A stretch of DNA of 64,000 nucleotides from Pseudomonadota bacterium (GCA_018817515.1 JAHIUD010000093.1:17449-81448), one strand, 5' to 3'. Shown: positions 10,445 to 19,395, numbered from the stretch's first letter. Notes: generated from the letters alone by a model not told the origin. Program-made: numbers and translations.

Positions 10445-10478
10445 CCCCGCACGCCCCGCACGCCCCGCACGCCCCGCG
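10445..10478. repeat. 9-bp tandem repeat (CCCCGCACG) before the MoeA-like gene
   Basis: Three complete CCCCGCACG units plus a partial fourth lie 30 bases upstream of the start codon of the MoeA-like fusion gene, within its probable leader. Confidence 0.7.
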
Positions 10479-10508
10479 CTCCATACCGCGACATACCCGG
10501 AGGCCAGC

Positions 10509-12491
10509 ATGTCTGACCCGAATACATTGAACGACCGCAACGTCTACCTTTCCACCATCCCGCCGGAGCAGGCCGTGCTCCTGGCGAAGTCCGCCCTGGA
10601 CCGCCCGAAGCTCGTCCGCGAGGAAATGGTCCCGGCCCACGAGGCCTGCGGGCGCGTCACCAGCGGCCCCATCTTCGCGCGCTGCTCCTCGCCCACCTTC
10701 CATGCCGCAGCCATGGACGGCATCGCCGTGCGCGCCAGCGACACCTTCGCCGCGCGCGAGGGCAGCCCCGTGACCCTCACCAAGCCGCTCTCCTTCACCC
10801 CGGTGAACACCGGGCACAGCCTGCCCGGCGGCATGGACGCCGTGGTCATGATCGAGCACGTGGACCAGGTGGATGATAACACCGTGCGCATCGAGGCCCC
10901 GGCCTTCCCCTGGCAGCACGTGCGCCGCATCGGCGAGGACATCGTGGCCACCGAGCTTCTGCTGCCGCAGAACCACACCCTCTCGGCCTACGACATCGGC
11001 GCGCTTCTGGCCGCCGGAATCTTCGAAGTGCCGGTGTGGGAGCGCGTGCGCCTGACCTTCATCCCCACGGGCGACGAGGTGCTGAACTTCCTGGACAAGC
11101 CCACGCCCTTTCCCGGCCAGGTCATCGAATCCAACTCCCAGGTCTTTCGGGCCATCGCTACCTCCTGGGGGGCCGTAGCCTCCTTCACCACGCCCGTGCC
11201 CGACCAGCCGGAGCTCCTGAAGGCCGCAGTGAACCAGGCCCTGCTCGACGGGGCGCACATCGTTGTGGTGGGCGCGGGTTCCTCGGCCGGGAGCAAGGAC
11301 TTCACCCGCAGCACCTTCGAGGCCTTTGGCGAGGTCCTGTGCCACGGCATCTCGGTGATGCCGGGCAAGCCCACTGTGCTGGGCGTGACGTCGAGGAAAT
11401 TCGGTGGCGAGCTGCGCGGGCGCCTGCTCGTGGGCGCGCCGGGCTATCCGGTGAGCGCCGTGGTCTGCCTGGAGGACGTGCTGGAGCCCATCGTGCGCTG
11501 GCTGATGCGCCAGCAGTCTCCCGGCCGCCAGAAGATCCACGCCCGGCTGGCCCGCAAGACCCCGAGCCGCCCCGGCATGGAGGAGATCGTGCGCCTGGCC
11601 GTGGGCCGCGTGGGCGATGGCTTCGTGGCCTCCCCCCTGGCTCGTGGTGCCGGGCTCATCACCAGCCTGACGCGCGCCCAGGCCGTGACGCGCATACCGG
11701 CCCAGAGCGAAGGCCTGGAGCAGGACGCCGACATCGAGGCCGAACTGCTGGTGCCGCAGGCCGGGCTGGACCGGGTGCTCATGCACATCGGCAGCCACGA
11801 CAACATCCTGGACCTCCTGGCCAACGAGCTCATGGGCCTGCCCGAGCCCCTGCGCCTGGTGTCCAGCCACGTGGGCAGCATGGGCGGGCTCACGGCGCTG
11901 AAGAACGGCTCGGCCCTGTTCGCAGGCTGCCACCTCTTCGACCCCGAAACCAGGGACTTCAACTTCCCGTTTCTGCAAAAGCACCTGCCCGGGCTCGACC
12001 TCGTGGTCCTGAACCTGGCCATCCGCCACCAGGGGCTCATCGTACCCAGGGGCAACCCCAAAAACATCAAGGGCGTGGCCGACCTGACCCGTCCCGAGGT
12101 GAGCTTCATCAACCGCCAGCGCGGCGCGGGCACGCGCATCCTGCTGGACCACCACCTGAACGTGGCGGGCATCTCGCCCACGATCGTGCGCGGCTATGAC
12201 CGCGAGGAATTCACGCACATGGGCGTGGCCGTGAACGTGCTCACCGGCGCGGCGGACTGCGGCCTGGGCATCTTCGCCGCGGCCAAGGCGCTGGGGCTCG
12301 ACTTCGCGCCCCTGGCCCACGAGCGCTACGACCTGATCATTCCTGCGGCCTACCTCGACGACATGCGCATCCAGACCCTGCGCACGGTCATTGAGACCCC
12401 GCAGTTCCAGGAACGCATGAAGGACCTGGGCGGTTACGAGACCACCTTCACGGGCCGGATCATGGAGCCGGGCATGGGCTTGGGGGAATAG
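10509..12491 (+). CDS. Molybdopterin molybdenumtransferase (MoeA-like) fused to a periplasmic-binding-protein-like domain
   Basis: The N-terminal about 400 residues are MoeA-like and would insert molybdate into molybdopterin-AMP. Signs are AMDGIAVRASD, VNTGHSLPGGMDAVVMIE, IPTGDEVL, VVGAGSSAGSKDF and SVMPGKPTVLG. The C-terminal about 220 residues (from LMHIGSHDNILDLLANEL) resemble the PBP-like/LysR-substrate domain, with GLIVPRGNPKNIKGVADL and INRQRGAGTRILLD, the part that binds molybdate or tungstate in related proteins. At 660 aa it is much longer than plain MoeA (about 410), matching the known MoeA-PBP architecture. GGAGG lies six bases before the ATG. Confidence 0.9.
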   Translation: MSDPNTLNDRNVYLSTIPPEQAVLLAKSALDRPKLVREEMVPAHEACGRVTSGPIFARCSSPTFHAAAMDGIAVRASDTFAAREGSPVTLTKPLSFTPVNTGHSLPGGMDAVVMIEHVDQVDDNTVRIEAPAFPWQHVRRIGEDIVATELLLPQNHTLSAYDIGALLAAGIFEVPVWERVRLTFIPTGDEVLNFLDKPTPFPGQVIESNSQVFRAIATSWGAVASFTTPVPDQPELLKAAVNQALLDGAHIVVVGAGSSAGSKDFTRSTFEAFGEVLCHGISVMPGKPTVLGVTSRKFGGELRGRLLVGAPGYPVSAVVCLEDVLEPIVRWLMRQQSPGRQKIHARLARKTPSRPGMEEIVRLAVGRVGDGFVASPLARGAGLITSLTRAQAVTRIPAQSEGLEQDADIEAELLVPQAGLDRVLMHIGSHDNILDLLANELMGLPEPLRLVSSHVGSMGGLTALKNGSALFAGCHLFDPETRDFNFPFLQKHLPGLDLVVLNLAIRHQGLIVPRGNPKNIKGVADLTRPEVSFINRQRGAGTRILLDHHLNVAGISPTIVRGYDREEFTHMGVAVNVLTGAADCGLGIFAAAKALGLDFAPLAHERYDLIIPAAYLDDMRIQTLRTVIETPQFQERMKDLGGYETTFTGRIMEPGMGLGE

Positions 12492-12560
12492 CGGGCAACG
12501 GCGCGGGAATCTTGCTCACCAGCACAAGCGCTGGGCTGCTCCACGCATACGGGAAGCGGC

Positions 12561-13331
12561 TCAGCGCTTTTTCAACGCCCCGTGCTTGCCGCCCTTCCGG
12601 CCACCTTTGCTGCCAAAGGGGCACACCGACACGCAGACCCCGCAGATGCCGCCTGTGATGTGCGGCAATTTGCTGAACTCGTTCAGGATCTTGTCCCGGC
12701 AGCTCTGGAAGCGTAGCGCCTCCTCGCGCGAGGCGTAGTGGCTCGTGGTGTTCACGCCACGGATGGCCTGGGCCGGGCAGGCCTCGGCGCAGACGCGGCA
12801 TTTGCCGCAGCGGTTGGCCAGCGGCGCATCCGGGGGCAGGTCGAGGTCGGTGAGCACCGTGACCAGCCGCACGCGCGGGCCGAACTGCGGCGTCACCAGC
12901 AAAAGGCTCTTGCCCTGCCAACCCAGTCCGGCGGCCAGGGCCACGGCCTTGTGTGAAATGTACGAGGTCAGGTTCTCGGCGTCGAGCACCTGCGAGGCGG
13001 GCAGCGGCAGCGCCCGGCCCCCGGCCTTCTGCAACGCCAGGGAGGTGCGCAGGGCCAGCTCGTCGAGCAGGGCGTTCACCTTCTGGTAGTGCTGGGCGTA
13101 GAGCGGCGTGGGCCGGTCCTCAATGGCGTCCAGGATCGGGTCGCTCAGGCGCACGCCCAGGCTCACCGCGCGGGTGAAGCCGGAGAGCAGGTCAGCGGGC
13201 TCGGTCCGGATGCCGCGCAACAGCTCCAGGTCGGCGATGCCCACCAGGGTCGCGCCCCAGCCGCGCGCGCGGTCCTTCAGGCCATAGGTGTCGATTCCGC
13301 GGATGTCCTCAGTCTTCAGCCTGGGCTGCAT
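12561..13331 (-). CDS. Iron-sulfur protein with two 4Fe-4S motifs, QueG-like
   Basis: Cytoplasmic redox protein of 256 aa. The C-terminal part has two 4Fe-4S motifs, CGKCRVCAEACP and CGVCVSVCP, and the middle (KAVALAAGLGWQGKSLLLVTPQFGPRVRLVTVLTD, quoted only in part by others as GLGWQGKS and FGPR) matches the epoxyqueuosine reductase/ferredoxin-like family. It lacks the C-terminal HEAT-like extension of true QueG, so a tRNA-modification role is unproven. The start is the ATG seven bases after GGAGGG; an ATG just upstream is out of frame. The C-terminus is Lys/Gly-rich. Confidence 0.8.
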   Translation of the reverse strand: MQPRLKTEDIRGIDTYGLKDRARGWGATLVGIADLELLRGIRTEPADLLSGFTRAVSLGVRLSDPILDAIEDRPTPLYAQHYQKVNALLDELALRTSLALQKAGGRALPLPASQVLDAENLTSYISHKAVALAAGLGWQGKSLLLVTPQFGPRVRLVTVLTDLDLPPDAPLANRCGKCRVCAEACPAQAIRGVNTTSHYASREEALRFQSCRDKILNEFSKLPHITGGICGVCVSVCPFGSKGGRKGGKHGALKKR

Positions 13332-13384
13332 GCAGCATCCCTCCTGTGCTTGGCCCACCTGACGAACGGGCCCTGAGTCCTTAC

Positions 13385-13432
13385 GGCACCTCTAGGGCAC
13401 CTCTAGGGCACCTCTAGGGCACCTCTAGGGCA
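13385..13432. repeat. 11-bp tandem repeat (GGCACCTCTAG, 4.4 copies) at the argC 3' end
   Basis: Four exact GGCACCTCTAG units and a 4-base partial unit. The proximal unit contains the argC stop codon (minus strand TAG). Because the unit is 11 bp, its TAG is repeated in all three minus-strand frames downstream of the gene. Confidence 0.9.
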
Positions 13433-14504
13433 TCAACGGGGCCAGCGGCAGGCCCATGATCTCGGGCAGGCCGAGCATCAGGTTCGCGCCCGCCACGGCC
13501 TGGCCAGACGCGCCACGGCAGAGGTTGTCGATGGCCGACAGAATGATCAGCCTGCCCAGGCGCTCGTCCACGGCCAGGCCGAGGTCGCAGAACATGGTCC
13601 CGCGCACCCAGCGCGTCTCCGGCAGGGTGCCCAGCGGCAGCACGCGCACCAGCGGCTCGTCCGCGTAGCGGGCGGCGTAGACCGCGTGCACCTCGGCCAG
13701 GGTCATGGGCTTTTTCAGGCGCGTGTAGATGGTGGACAGGATGCCCCGGCCAATGGGCAAGAGATGCGTGTTGAACGAGAGCGCCACGTTCTCGCCCGCC
13801 AGCAGCGACACCTCCTGCTCGATCTCCGGGGTGTGGCGGTGTTTGGTCAAATTGTAGGCGCGGAAGCTGTCGCTCACCTCGCAGAACAGCGTGCCCACCG
13901 AAGCCTTTCTCCCTGCTCCCGATGTCCCGCTCTTGGCGTCGATGACGATGTCGTCGGTATGGACGAGCCCGGACTCCAGCGCCGGGGCCAGGCCCAGGAT
14001 CGCCGAGGTCGGGTAGCAGCCCGGGTTGGCGATGAGCCGGGCCCCGGCCATGTCCGCGCGGTACAGCTCGGGCAGGCCGTACACGGCCTCGGCCAGCAGC
14101 TTCGGCTCGGTGTGCGGCGTGGCGTACCAGTGCTCGTAGGTGGGCTTGTGGCGCAGGCGGAAGTCCGCCGAGAGGTCCACCACGCGCACGCCCGCTGCGA
14201 TGAGCTTGCCGGCGATCTCCTGGGCGGTCTTGTGCGGCACGGCCAGAAACACCAGTTGGCAGGCCGCCGCCAGATCCGCCGGATCGGGCTGCGTCACCGT
14301 GAGCGCGCCCATGCGGCCCAGGTCGCCGGGGCCGGAAAGATACGGGTAGAGCTCGGCCAGGGTTTTGCCCGCCTCGGAGCGCGAGGTGGCGCGCACCAGC
14401 TCCAGGCCCGGGTGCCCGGCCAGGATGCGCGTGAGCTCCATGCCGGTGTAGCCGGTGACGCCCACCAATCCGACGGGAATGCGCTTGGCGCTGGTTGCCG
14501 TCAT
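13425..14504 (-). CDS. argC: N-acetyl-gamma-glutamyl-phosphate reductase
   Basis: NADPH-dependent third step of arginine synthesis. The 359 aa are longer than the shortest forms but normal for the type with NPGCYPTS. Visible are the nucleotide motif GVTGYTGMEL (14-23), the catalytic Cys in NPGCYPTSAI (about 157), KSGTSGAGRKAS, and a His-containing substrate segment NTHLLPIGRGI. The gene follows a DUF1844-like gene with a two-base gap, so they are probably co-transcribed. Its stop codon is embedded in the 11-bp tandem repeat. Confidence 0.95.
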   Translation of the reverse strand: MTATSAKRIPVGLVGVTGYTGMELTRILAGHPGLELVRATSRSEAGKTLAELYPYLSGPGDLGRMGALTVTQPDPADLAAACQLVFLAVPHKTAQEIAGKLIAAGVRVVDLSADFRLRHKPTYEHWYATPHTEPKLLAEAVYGLPELYRADMAGARLIANPGCYPTSAILGLAPALESGLVHTDDIVIDAKSGTSGAGRKASVGTLFCEVSDSFRAYNLTKHRHTPEIEQEVSLLAGENVALSFNTHLLPIGRGILSTIYTRLKKPMTLAEVHAVYAARYADEPLVRVLPLGTLPETRWVRGTMFCDLGLAVDERLGRLIILSAIDNLCRGASGQAVAGANLMLGLPEIMGLPLAPLMP

Positions 14505-14506
14505 TA

Positions 14507-14791
14507 CTAGCCCACCTTGTTCACGTATTTCATGCGCAGGGTGGTCAGCATGTCGCAGAGCAGCGCCTTCTCCTCATCGGTCAGGCCCTTGTCGGTCTTC
14601 TGCTGGAGCATGCCCAGGATGTCGATGACCTGCTTGGCCAGATGCGGCTGGTAGTCGACCTGCCCCGTGCTGGGGTCCGGGGCGTCGCCCAGGTGCACCA
14701 GCGCCGAGGACGAGAGCGACAGCACGAAGGTGGTGAAATCGATCTCCGGCATGCCCATGAGATTCTCGCCGCAGCCCTTGTTCTCGGCCAT
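14507..14791 (-). CDS. DUF1844-like small protein
   Basis: Conserved 94-aa protein of unknown function. The core IDFTTFVLSLSSSALVHLGD followed by LAKQVIDILGMLQQKTDKGLTDEEKALLCDMLTTLRMKYV matches the pattern of the DUF1844 family. The ATG is preceded by GGAGG with five bases spacing. A longer frame reaching 14932 has no ribosome site and reads through low-complexity sequence. The gap to argC is two bases, indicating a two-gene operon. The N-terminal KGCGENLMG is the only cysteine-containing part. Confidence 0.82.
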   Translation of the reverse strand: MAENKGCGENLMGMPEIDFTTFVLSLSSSALVHLGDAPDPSTGQVDYQPHLAKQVIDILGMLQQKTDKGLTDEEKALLCDMLTTLRMKYVNKVG

Positions 14792-14967
14792 GATTGCCTC
14801 CAGGAAAGTGGTATGGCGGCAAGGTACACCACCAGCGCCCGGCGCACAAGGCCGCAGGGCTGGCGCTTGGCCGCATGCCTGGAGATTTTTGCCGCTGGCA
14901 GGGCTTTGCATCGCGCCGCGAAACAGGTACAAGCTTTCAACCGCAACATAGACGGCAAGGAGCCCAA

Positions 14968-15588
14968 ATGATCGCCATTCTGCTTATCCTCGTGGCCTTC
15001 GGCCTTGGCGCAGTGCCCTTCGGCCTGTACGTGGCGCGCTTTGTAAAAGGCATCGACCCGCGCGACGCGGGCAGCAAGAACATCGGCGCGACCAACGTGG
15101 CGCGGCTGTGCGGCACGCAGTGGGGCGTGCTGGTGCTCGTGCTCGACATCTGCAAGGGCTATCTGCCTGCGGCCATGGCCCCGGAGGGCACGGGCTGGCT
15201 GGCGCTTTCGCTCATCGGCGCGGCGTCCATCGCGGGACACGCGTACTCGCCGCTGTTGCAGTTCAAGGGCGGCAAGGCCGTGGCCACGACCATCGGCGTG
15301 TTTTTGGCGCTGGCCCCGTGGGCCATGTTCTTCTCTGTGATTGCCTGCCTGGGGGTCATCGCGCTGTCGGGCTATGTTTCCATGGGCTCGCTCACCCTCG
15401 CTCTCGCCCTGCCGTTCTTCAGCTTCTTCACGGGCAACCTGCGCATGCTGCCGCTGTCGCTGGGCGTGATGCTGTTCCTGTTCTGGCGGCACCGCGAGAA
15501 CATTCTGCGGTTGGACAGAGGGGAAGAGATGCCCTGGCGCAGGCGCAAGGATGATCCGGTTACGGAGCCGCCGGATTTGGAGGGGTAG
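14968..15588 (+). CDS. plsY: Glycerol-3-phosphate acyltransferase PlsY
   Basis: Integral membrane enzyme that transfers an acyl group from acyl-phosphate to glycerol-3-phosphate in phospholipid synthesis. The 206 aa hold several hydrophobic helices and the family motifs GSKNIGATNVAR (about 36-47), GHAYSPLLQFKGGKAVAT and a late FWRHRENI. AAGGAGCCCAA precedes the ATG. It is divergent from the argC operon. The C-terminal about 30 residues are charged and cytoplasmic. Confidence 0.95.
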   Translation: MIAILLILVAFGLGAVPFGLYVARFVKGIDPRDAGSKNIGATNVARLCGTQWGVLVLVLDICKGYLPAAMAPEGTGWLALSLIGAASIAGHAYSPLLQFKGGKAVATTIGVFLALAPWAMFFSVIACLGVIALSGYVSMGSLTLALALPFFSFFTGNLRMLPLSLGVMLFLFWRHRENILRLDRGEEMPWRRRKDDPVTEPPDLEG

Positions 15589-15615
15589 AGGGCGGGATTT
15601 TTCATTAATATAATT

Positions 15616-15640
15616 AAGTGAGTTTCTGTATATCTCACTT
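15616..15640 (+). terminator. Hairpin after plsY
   Basis: AAGTGAG and CTCACTT are perfect inverted arms, 11-base loop, followed by ATTTTGTGT. It lies 27 bases after the plsY stop and at the start of the AT-rich insert. Confidence 0.5.
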
Positions 15641-15749
15641 ATTTTGTGTGCCCATTGACATAGCCCATCATGTTTTGCAAAAGTCATTGCATAGCTCTCG
15701 TCAAAACGCTCCACGCTCGACCTTGATTAATCATGGGGGAGTAGTAAGC

Positions 15750-16865
15750 ATGGACAAAGCCCAAAGCATATACGACGCTATTGAAGCGAAGTATCAAGAG
15801 ATATACTCACTCCGAAAGCGTTTTGAAGGTGACTTCAAAAAAATCATTAGCGATATCCTATCGTCGGAAGGTTACGAGTTCATACTATTGTCTGTTAGGA
15901 CAAAAGAAGTCTTCAGCTTTGTTGCAAAAGCTAACAGGCCTAAGCAAAATGGGAAAGGCAAAAAATATAAAGACCCATTCAATCAAATCACTGACATGAC
16001 TGGTGTAAGAGTTATCGTGCAATACAAAGATAAGGCACGTAAAATTGACAAGCTACTTAGATGCAAGCTGAATGTAGATGAAATAAATTCAAAAGATACA
16101 ATTGCTGAATCAAATCCAAAAGAATTCTCATATCCTTCAATTCAGATAATTGCAAAGATAACCGACGAGCTAGCAGTCGAATACGACTGCCAATGTATAA
16201 AGGATTGGAAAATTGAAATTCAAGTACGTACAATCTTAGAGCACGCATGGTGTGAACTATCAAGAAGCATATTCTATAACAGAGACGTGCCAGATGAACA
16301 CGTTCGCGACCTTTCTGAATTGTCAGCACGCATTGAAAGAACGGACAAAGATTTTATTGAGCTACGGGAGAAGGTTGGCCAACTGATCGGCAAAGATAAA
16401 ACAACAAATAAGGTTGACCAACCGATCGGTAAAGATAAAGTGACAAAGAGCGAAGTTAAGCAAAACATTAGCACATCTGAAATTATTGACATGCTCAATA
16501 AGTCAAACATTGTAAAAGATATTAGAAACAAATTAGCAAAACAGGGGTTGACGGCTAGTACGTCCGCGAGGAATGACTACGCGGAAAGAATCTCAAGCAT
16601 ACTCAGACGGCAAGGTGCTGAAAGCAGGCAAGACGCTGAAGACAAGATGAATGCAAAGATCGACCTTATTGTCGATGCATGCGTGTTACACATGACAGCG
16701 ACAAACATGACGTCATACCCTACCGACTCACTCCTTGAAGCTGCGCTTGCCATAGTCGATAACGGCGAGATCACAGCTGAAGAGTACAGCAAAGAGTGGA
16801 GTGATAGGTGGAAGGACGGATTTCGTAAGGCTTCGAAAGAATACGACGAGAAACACAAGCGATAG
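15750..16865 (+). CDS. RelA/SpoT-like nucleotidyltransferase-domain protein, atypical, AT-rich
   Basis: The 371 aa have an N-terminal (p)ppGpp-synthetase-like domain: VRTKEVFSFVAK (49-60), DPFNQITDMTGVRVIVQYKD (75-94), YPSIQII (128-134) and IEIQVRTILEHAW (155-167). There is no HD hydrolase domain. Two family positions look altered: the usual YxSxH reads YPSIQ, and the downstream EH...YK segment reads ELSRSIFYN. The C-terminal about 190 residues are unrecognised, charged and helical, with a short internal repeat (IGKDK twice, 18 residues apart). Base composition is far more AT-rich than plsY and hflX on either side, which points to horizontal acquisition. A toxic small-alarmone-synthetase or phage-defence role is possible but unproven. 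GGGGGAG precedes the ATG. Confidence 0.75.
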   Translation: MDKAQSIYDAIEAKYQEIYSLRKRFEGDFKKIISDILSSEGYEFILLSVRTKEVFSFVAKANRPKQNGKGKKYKDPFNQITDMTGVRVIVQYKDKARKIDKLLRCKLNVDEINSKDTIAESNPKEFSYPSIQIIAKITDELAVEYDCQCIKDWKIEIQVRTILEHAWCELSRSIFYNRDVPDEHVRDLSELSARIERTDKDFIELREKVGQLIGKDKTTNKVDQPIGKDKVTKSEVKQNISTSEIIDMLNKSNIVKDIRNKLAKQGLTASTSARNDYAERISSILRRQGAESRQDAEDKMNAKIDLIVDACVLHMTATNMTSYPTDSLLEAALAIVDNGEITAEEYSKEWSDRWKDGFRKASKEYDEKHKR

Positions 16866-16878
16866 AGACGCCGCCCCC

Positions 16879-18636
16879 CTACTGCACCACCCCGCTCCCA
16901 GGCTCCCAGTCGGCCAGCCAGTCGTCGGGTGAGAGCGTATCGCTCGGCTCCGCGCCAGGCGCATTCATGGGCCCGACCATGGCGTCCATGGGCAAGCGCC
17001 CCAGGATGGCCGCCACCAGCGGGATGAGCCCCTTGCGCGCAAGCGCCGTCACCGGAATGCCCGCCGGGTACAGCCGCTGCATGATCTCGCGCTGCTCCTC
17101 GGTGAGTAGCTCCCACTTGTTCAGCGCCAGCAGCCTCGGCGTATCGCCCAGGTCCATCTCGGAGAGGATCGACTCCACCGCCATGATCTGCTCCACCACC
17201 TCCGGGTGCGAGGCATCGGCCACGTGCACCAGCACGTCTGCGGACTCCAGCTCCTCCAGCGTGGCGCGGAAGGCTTCCTTCAGGTCCGGCGGCAGACGGC
17301 GGATGAAACCAACGGTATCGGTCAAGATCACCTCGCGCTCGCGCGGGAAACGGATGCGCCGGCTGGTGGGGTCCAGCGTGGCGAAGAGCTTGTCCTCGGC
17401 CAGCACGGCGCTGCCGGTGAGCGTGTTCAGGAGCGTGGACTTGCCCGCGTTGGTGTAGCCAACGAGCGCGATGACCGGTGCCCCGGCCTTGGAGCGGCGG
17501 TCGCGCGTGCTGGAGCGGTGGCGGCGCACGTCCTCCAGGTCCTTCTTGACCTTGGTGATGCGCTCGCGGACCCGCCTGCGGTCGATCTCAAGCTTGGTCT
17601 CGCCCGGGCCGCGCCCGCCGATGCCGCCCATGAGCCGCGACATGGCCGGGGTTTTGCCCACCAGGCGCGGCAGCGTGTACTTGAGCTGGGCCATTTCGAC
17701 CTGCAGCTTTCCGGCGCGGCTGGTGGCCCGACGCGCAAAGATGTCCAGGATCAGCTGGGTGCGGTCGAGCACGCGGCGCTCGGTGGTCTCGGCCAGGTTG
17801 CGCAGTTGCGAGGGCGAGAGGTCCTGGTCGAAGATGACGATCTGCGCGCCGGTTTGCAGGCACAAGACTTCCAGCTCCTGCAATTTGCCCTTGCCCAGGA
17901 TGTGCCGGGAGTCGGCGGTACTCACGCGCTGGATCATGCGCGCCGAGGCGGCAAGTCCTGCCGTGCGGGCCAGCTCGGTCAGCTCCTCCAGGCTGCGCTC
18001 CTGCACGATGCGCGGATCACGCGACACGCTGACCAAGACCGCGCGTTCGCGGCCCTTGTCCTCGGTGGTGGCGCTCTCGGCCCGGGCGAACTCGTCTTCC
18101 AGGGCGGAGACCAGCGCGGCGAAATCCACCTCGGAGCGGTCCCAGCGCACGGGCGGCAAAACGTCGTAGGGCTTGGTGTCTGCGCTGGCCGCCGGGTTGA
18201 TGGGCACCACGTGGGCCACATGCAGCATCACCGGCTCGCCGAAGTCGTTGACGGTGAGGGCCGAGACGCTGTCCAGGCGCAGGGAGACCATGTCCATGAG
18301 GTCTTCCTGGGACAGCGCCTCGCCCGAGAGGTGCGTGTGCAACAGGCGCAGGCCGCGCAGGCGCATCTCGCCCAGGCGGGCGCGGGGCAGCTCCGGTATG
18401 TAGATGGAGGACGGGTCGCCCACGATGAGCATGTCCACGCGGCCCTGGCGGTCGATGAGCAGGCCGAGCTGGCGTCCGCAATCGCGGCTGGCGAGGGTGA
18501 GCTCCCGGGCCTGGTCCGAAGTAAAGCCGCCCCCCGCAGGCGGGAAGCGGCGTGTGGTCAGGCGCGAGAGACGCTGGAGCTGGCTGGGCTTGAGCCCTTG
18601 GGTGTTGCCTTGTGGCTTTTGGGCGATGGTGGTCAC
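16879..18636 (-). CDS. hflX: Ribosome-associated GTPase HflX, long form
   Basis: GTPase that splits stalled or stress-arrested ribosomes. The GTPase core shows VGYTNAGKSTLLN (G1), the G3 region TDTVGFIRRLP, and ALNKWE (G4). The HflX-specific region GGIGGRGPGETKLEIDRRR and the preceding SRHILGKGKLQEL are intact. At 585 aa it is about 150 longer than typical HflX because of an N-terminal domain (about 1-180) with no motif I recognise. GGAGGG lies before the ATG. It is followed by purH upstream on the same strand with a 13-base gap, so the two may be co-transcribed. Confidence 0.93.
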   Translation of the reverse strand: MTTIAQKPQGNTQGLKPSQLQRLSRLTTRRFPPAGGGFTSDQARELTLASRDCGRQLGLLIDRQGRVDMLIVGDPSSIYIPELPRARLGEMRLRGLRLLHTHLSGEALSQEDLMDMVSLRLDSVSALTVNDFGEPVMLHVAHVVPINPAASADTKPYDVLPPVRWDRSEVDFAALVSALEDEFARAESATTEDKGRERAVLVSVSRDPRIVQERSLEELTELARTAGLAASARMIQRVSTADSRHILGKGKLQELEVLCLQTGAQIVIFDQDLSPSQLRNLAETTERRVLDRTQLILDIFARRATSRAGKLQVEMAQLKYTLPRLVGKTPAMSRLMGGIGGRGPGETKLEIDRRRVRERITKVKKDLEDVRRHRSSTRDRRSKAGAPVIALVGYTNAGKSTLLNTLTGSAVLAEDKLFATLDPTSRRIRFPREREVILTDTVGFIRRLPPDLKEAFRATLEELESADVLVHVADASHPEVVEQIMAVESILSEMDLGDTPRLLALNKWELLTEEQREIMQRLYPAGIPVTALARKGLIPLVAAILGRLPMDAMVGPMNAPGAEPSDTLSPDDWLADWEPGSGVVQ

Positions 18637-18649
18637 CCTCCCGGGTTGG

Positions 18650-19246
18650 TTACAGTGGGGTGATGGCCAGATAGCGCGCGATCATGTCGTCGTAGGCCGA
18701 GACGCGGCGGAAGGTGTCCGCGGCAAGCTCGCGGCGCAGGGCCAGGGAAACACCGCCATGTTTGGTGATCTCTTCCTGGATGCGCGGGTAGTAGACGGGA
18801 TCGGGCACCACCAGCATGGTGTGGAAATTCTTGGCCGCGGCGCGCAGCATGCAGGGACCGCCGATGTCGATTTCCTCGACGGCGTTCTTCAGGTCCAGGC
18901 CCTTGCTGGCGGCGTCGGCGAAATTGTAGAGGTTCACGCAGACCATGTCGAAGGGCTCGATGCGCAGCTCTTCAAGCGTGAGCATGTGGCCGGGGTTGTC
19001 CTTGTCGGCCAGGATGCCCGCGTGGATGCGCGGATGAAGCGTTTTGACGCGGCCGCCCAGGATCTCGGGGAAGCCCGTGACGTCGCTGACGCCCTGGACT
19101 TTTATGCCTGCAGCCACGAGCTTCTTGTGCGTGCCGCCGGTGGAAATCAGCGCACAGCCCTGCTCGGACAAAAAGGACGCGAAATCAGCCAGACCGGATT
19201 TGTCTGTGACGGACAGGATGGCCCGCCGAATAGGAAGAAAGTCCAT
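18650..19246 (-). CDS. purH: IMP cyclohydrolase (stand-alone PurH N-terminal domain)
   Basis: Closes FAICAR to IMP, the last step of purine synthesis. The 198 aa correspond only to the MGS-like cyclohydrolase domain: AILSVTDKSGLADFASFL (9-26), ISTGGTHKKL, GGRVKTLHPRIHAGIL, VNLYNF, EEIDIGGPCMLRAAAKN. The formyltransferase domain of bifunctional PurH (about 520 aa) is absent and the frame ends cleanly, so this is not a truncation by frameshift. AICAR formylation must be supplied by another gene. GAGGG precedes the ATG. Confidence 0.92.
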   Translation of the reverse strand: MDFLPIRRAILSVTDKSGLADFASFLSEQGCALISTGGTHKKLVAAGIKVQGVSDVTGFPEILGGRVKTLHPRIHAGILADKDNPGHMLTLEELRIEPFDMVCVNLYNFADAASKGLDLKNAVEEIDIGGPCMLRAAAKNFHTMLVVPDPVYYPRIQEEITKHGGVSLALRRELAADTFRRVSAYDDMIARYLAITPL

Positions 19247-19332
19247 GACACCCTCGCTCTTTTTCGAGGTTGTGCCAGAACTCCCAGGCCAAGGCAAGCC
19301 GGAGTAGAGGTGACGGGTCGACTGCCGATGTA

Positions 19333-19372
19333 GTCTTCCGCCCCGCCCGACCGACCGGGCGGAGCGGAAGAC
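19333..19372. terminator. Strong hairpin between the TPR gene and purH
   Basis: GTCTTCCGC and GCGGAAGAC form the base of the stem, extended inward by GCCCG/CGGGC pairs. There is no T-run on either side, so it may be an RNA stability element or a factor-dependent terminator rather than a classical intrinsic one. It follows the TPR gene stop by 23 bases. Confidence 0.55.
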
Positions 19373-19395
19373 CAATAGGGAGGGGAGACCGTCAG

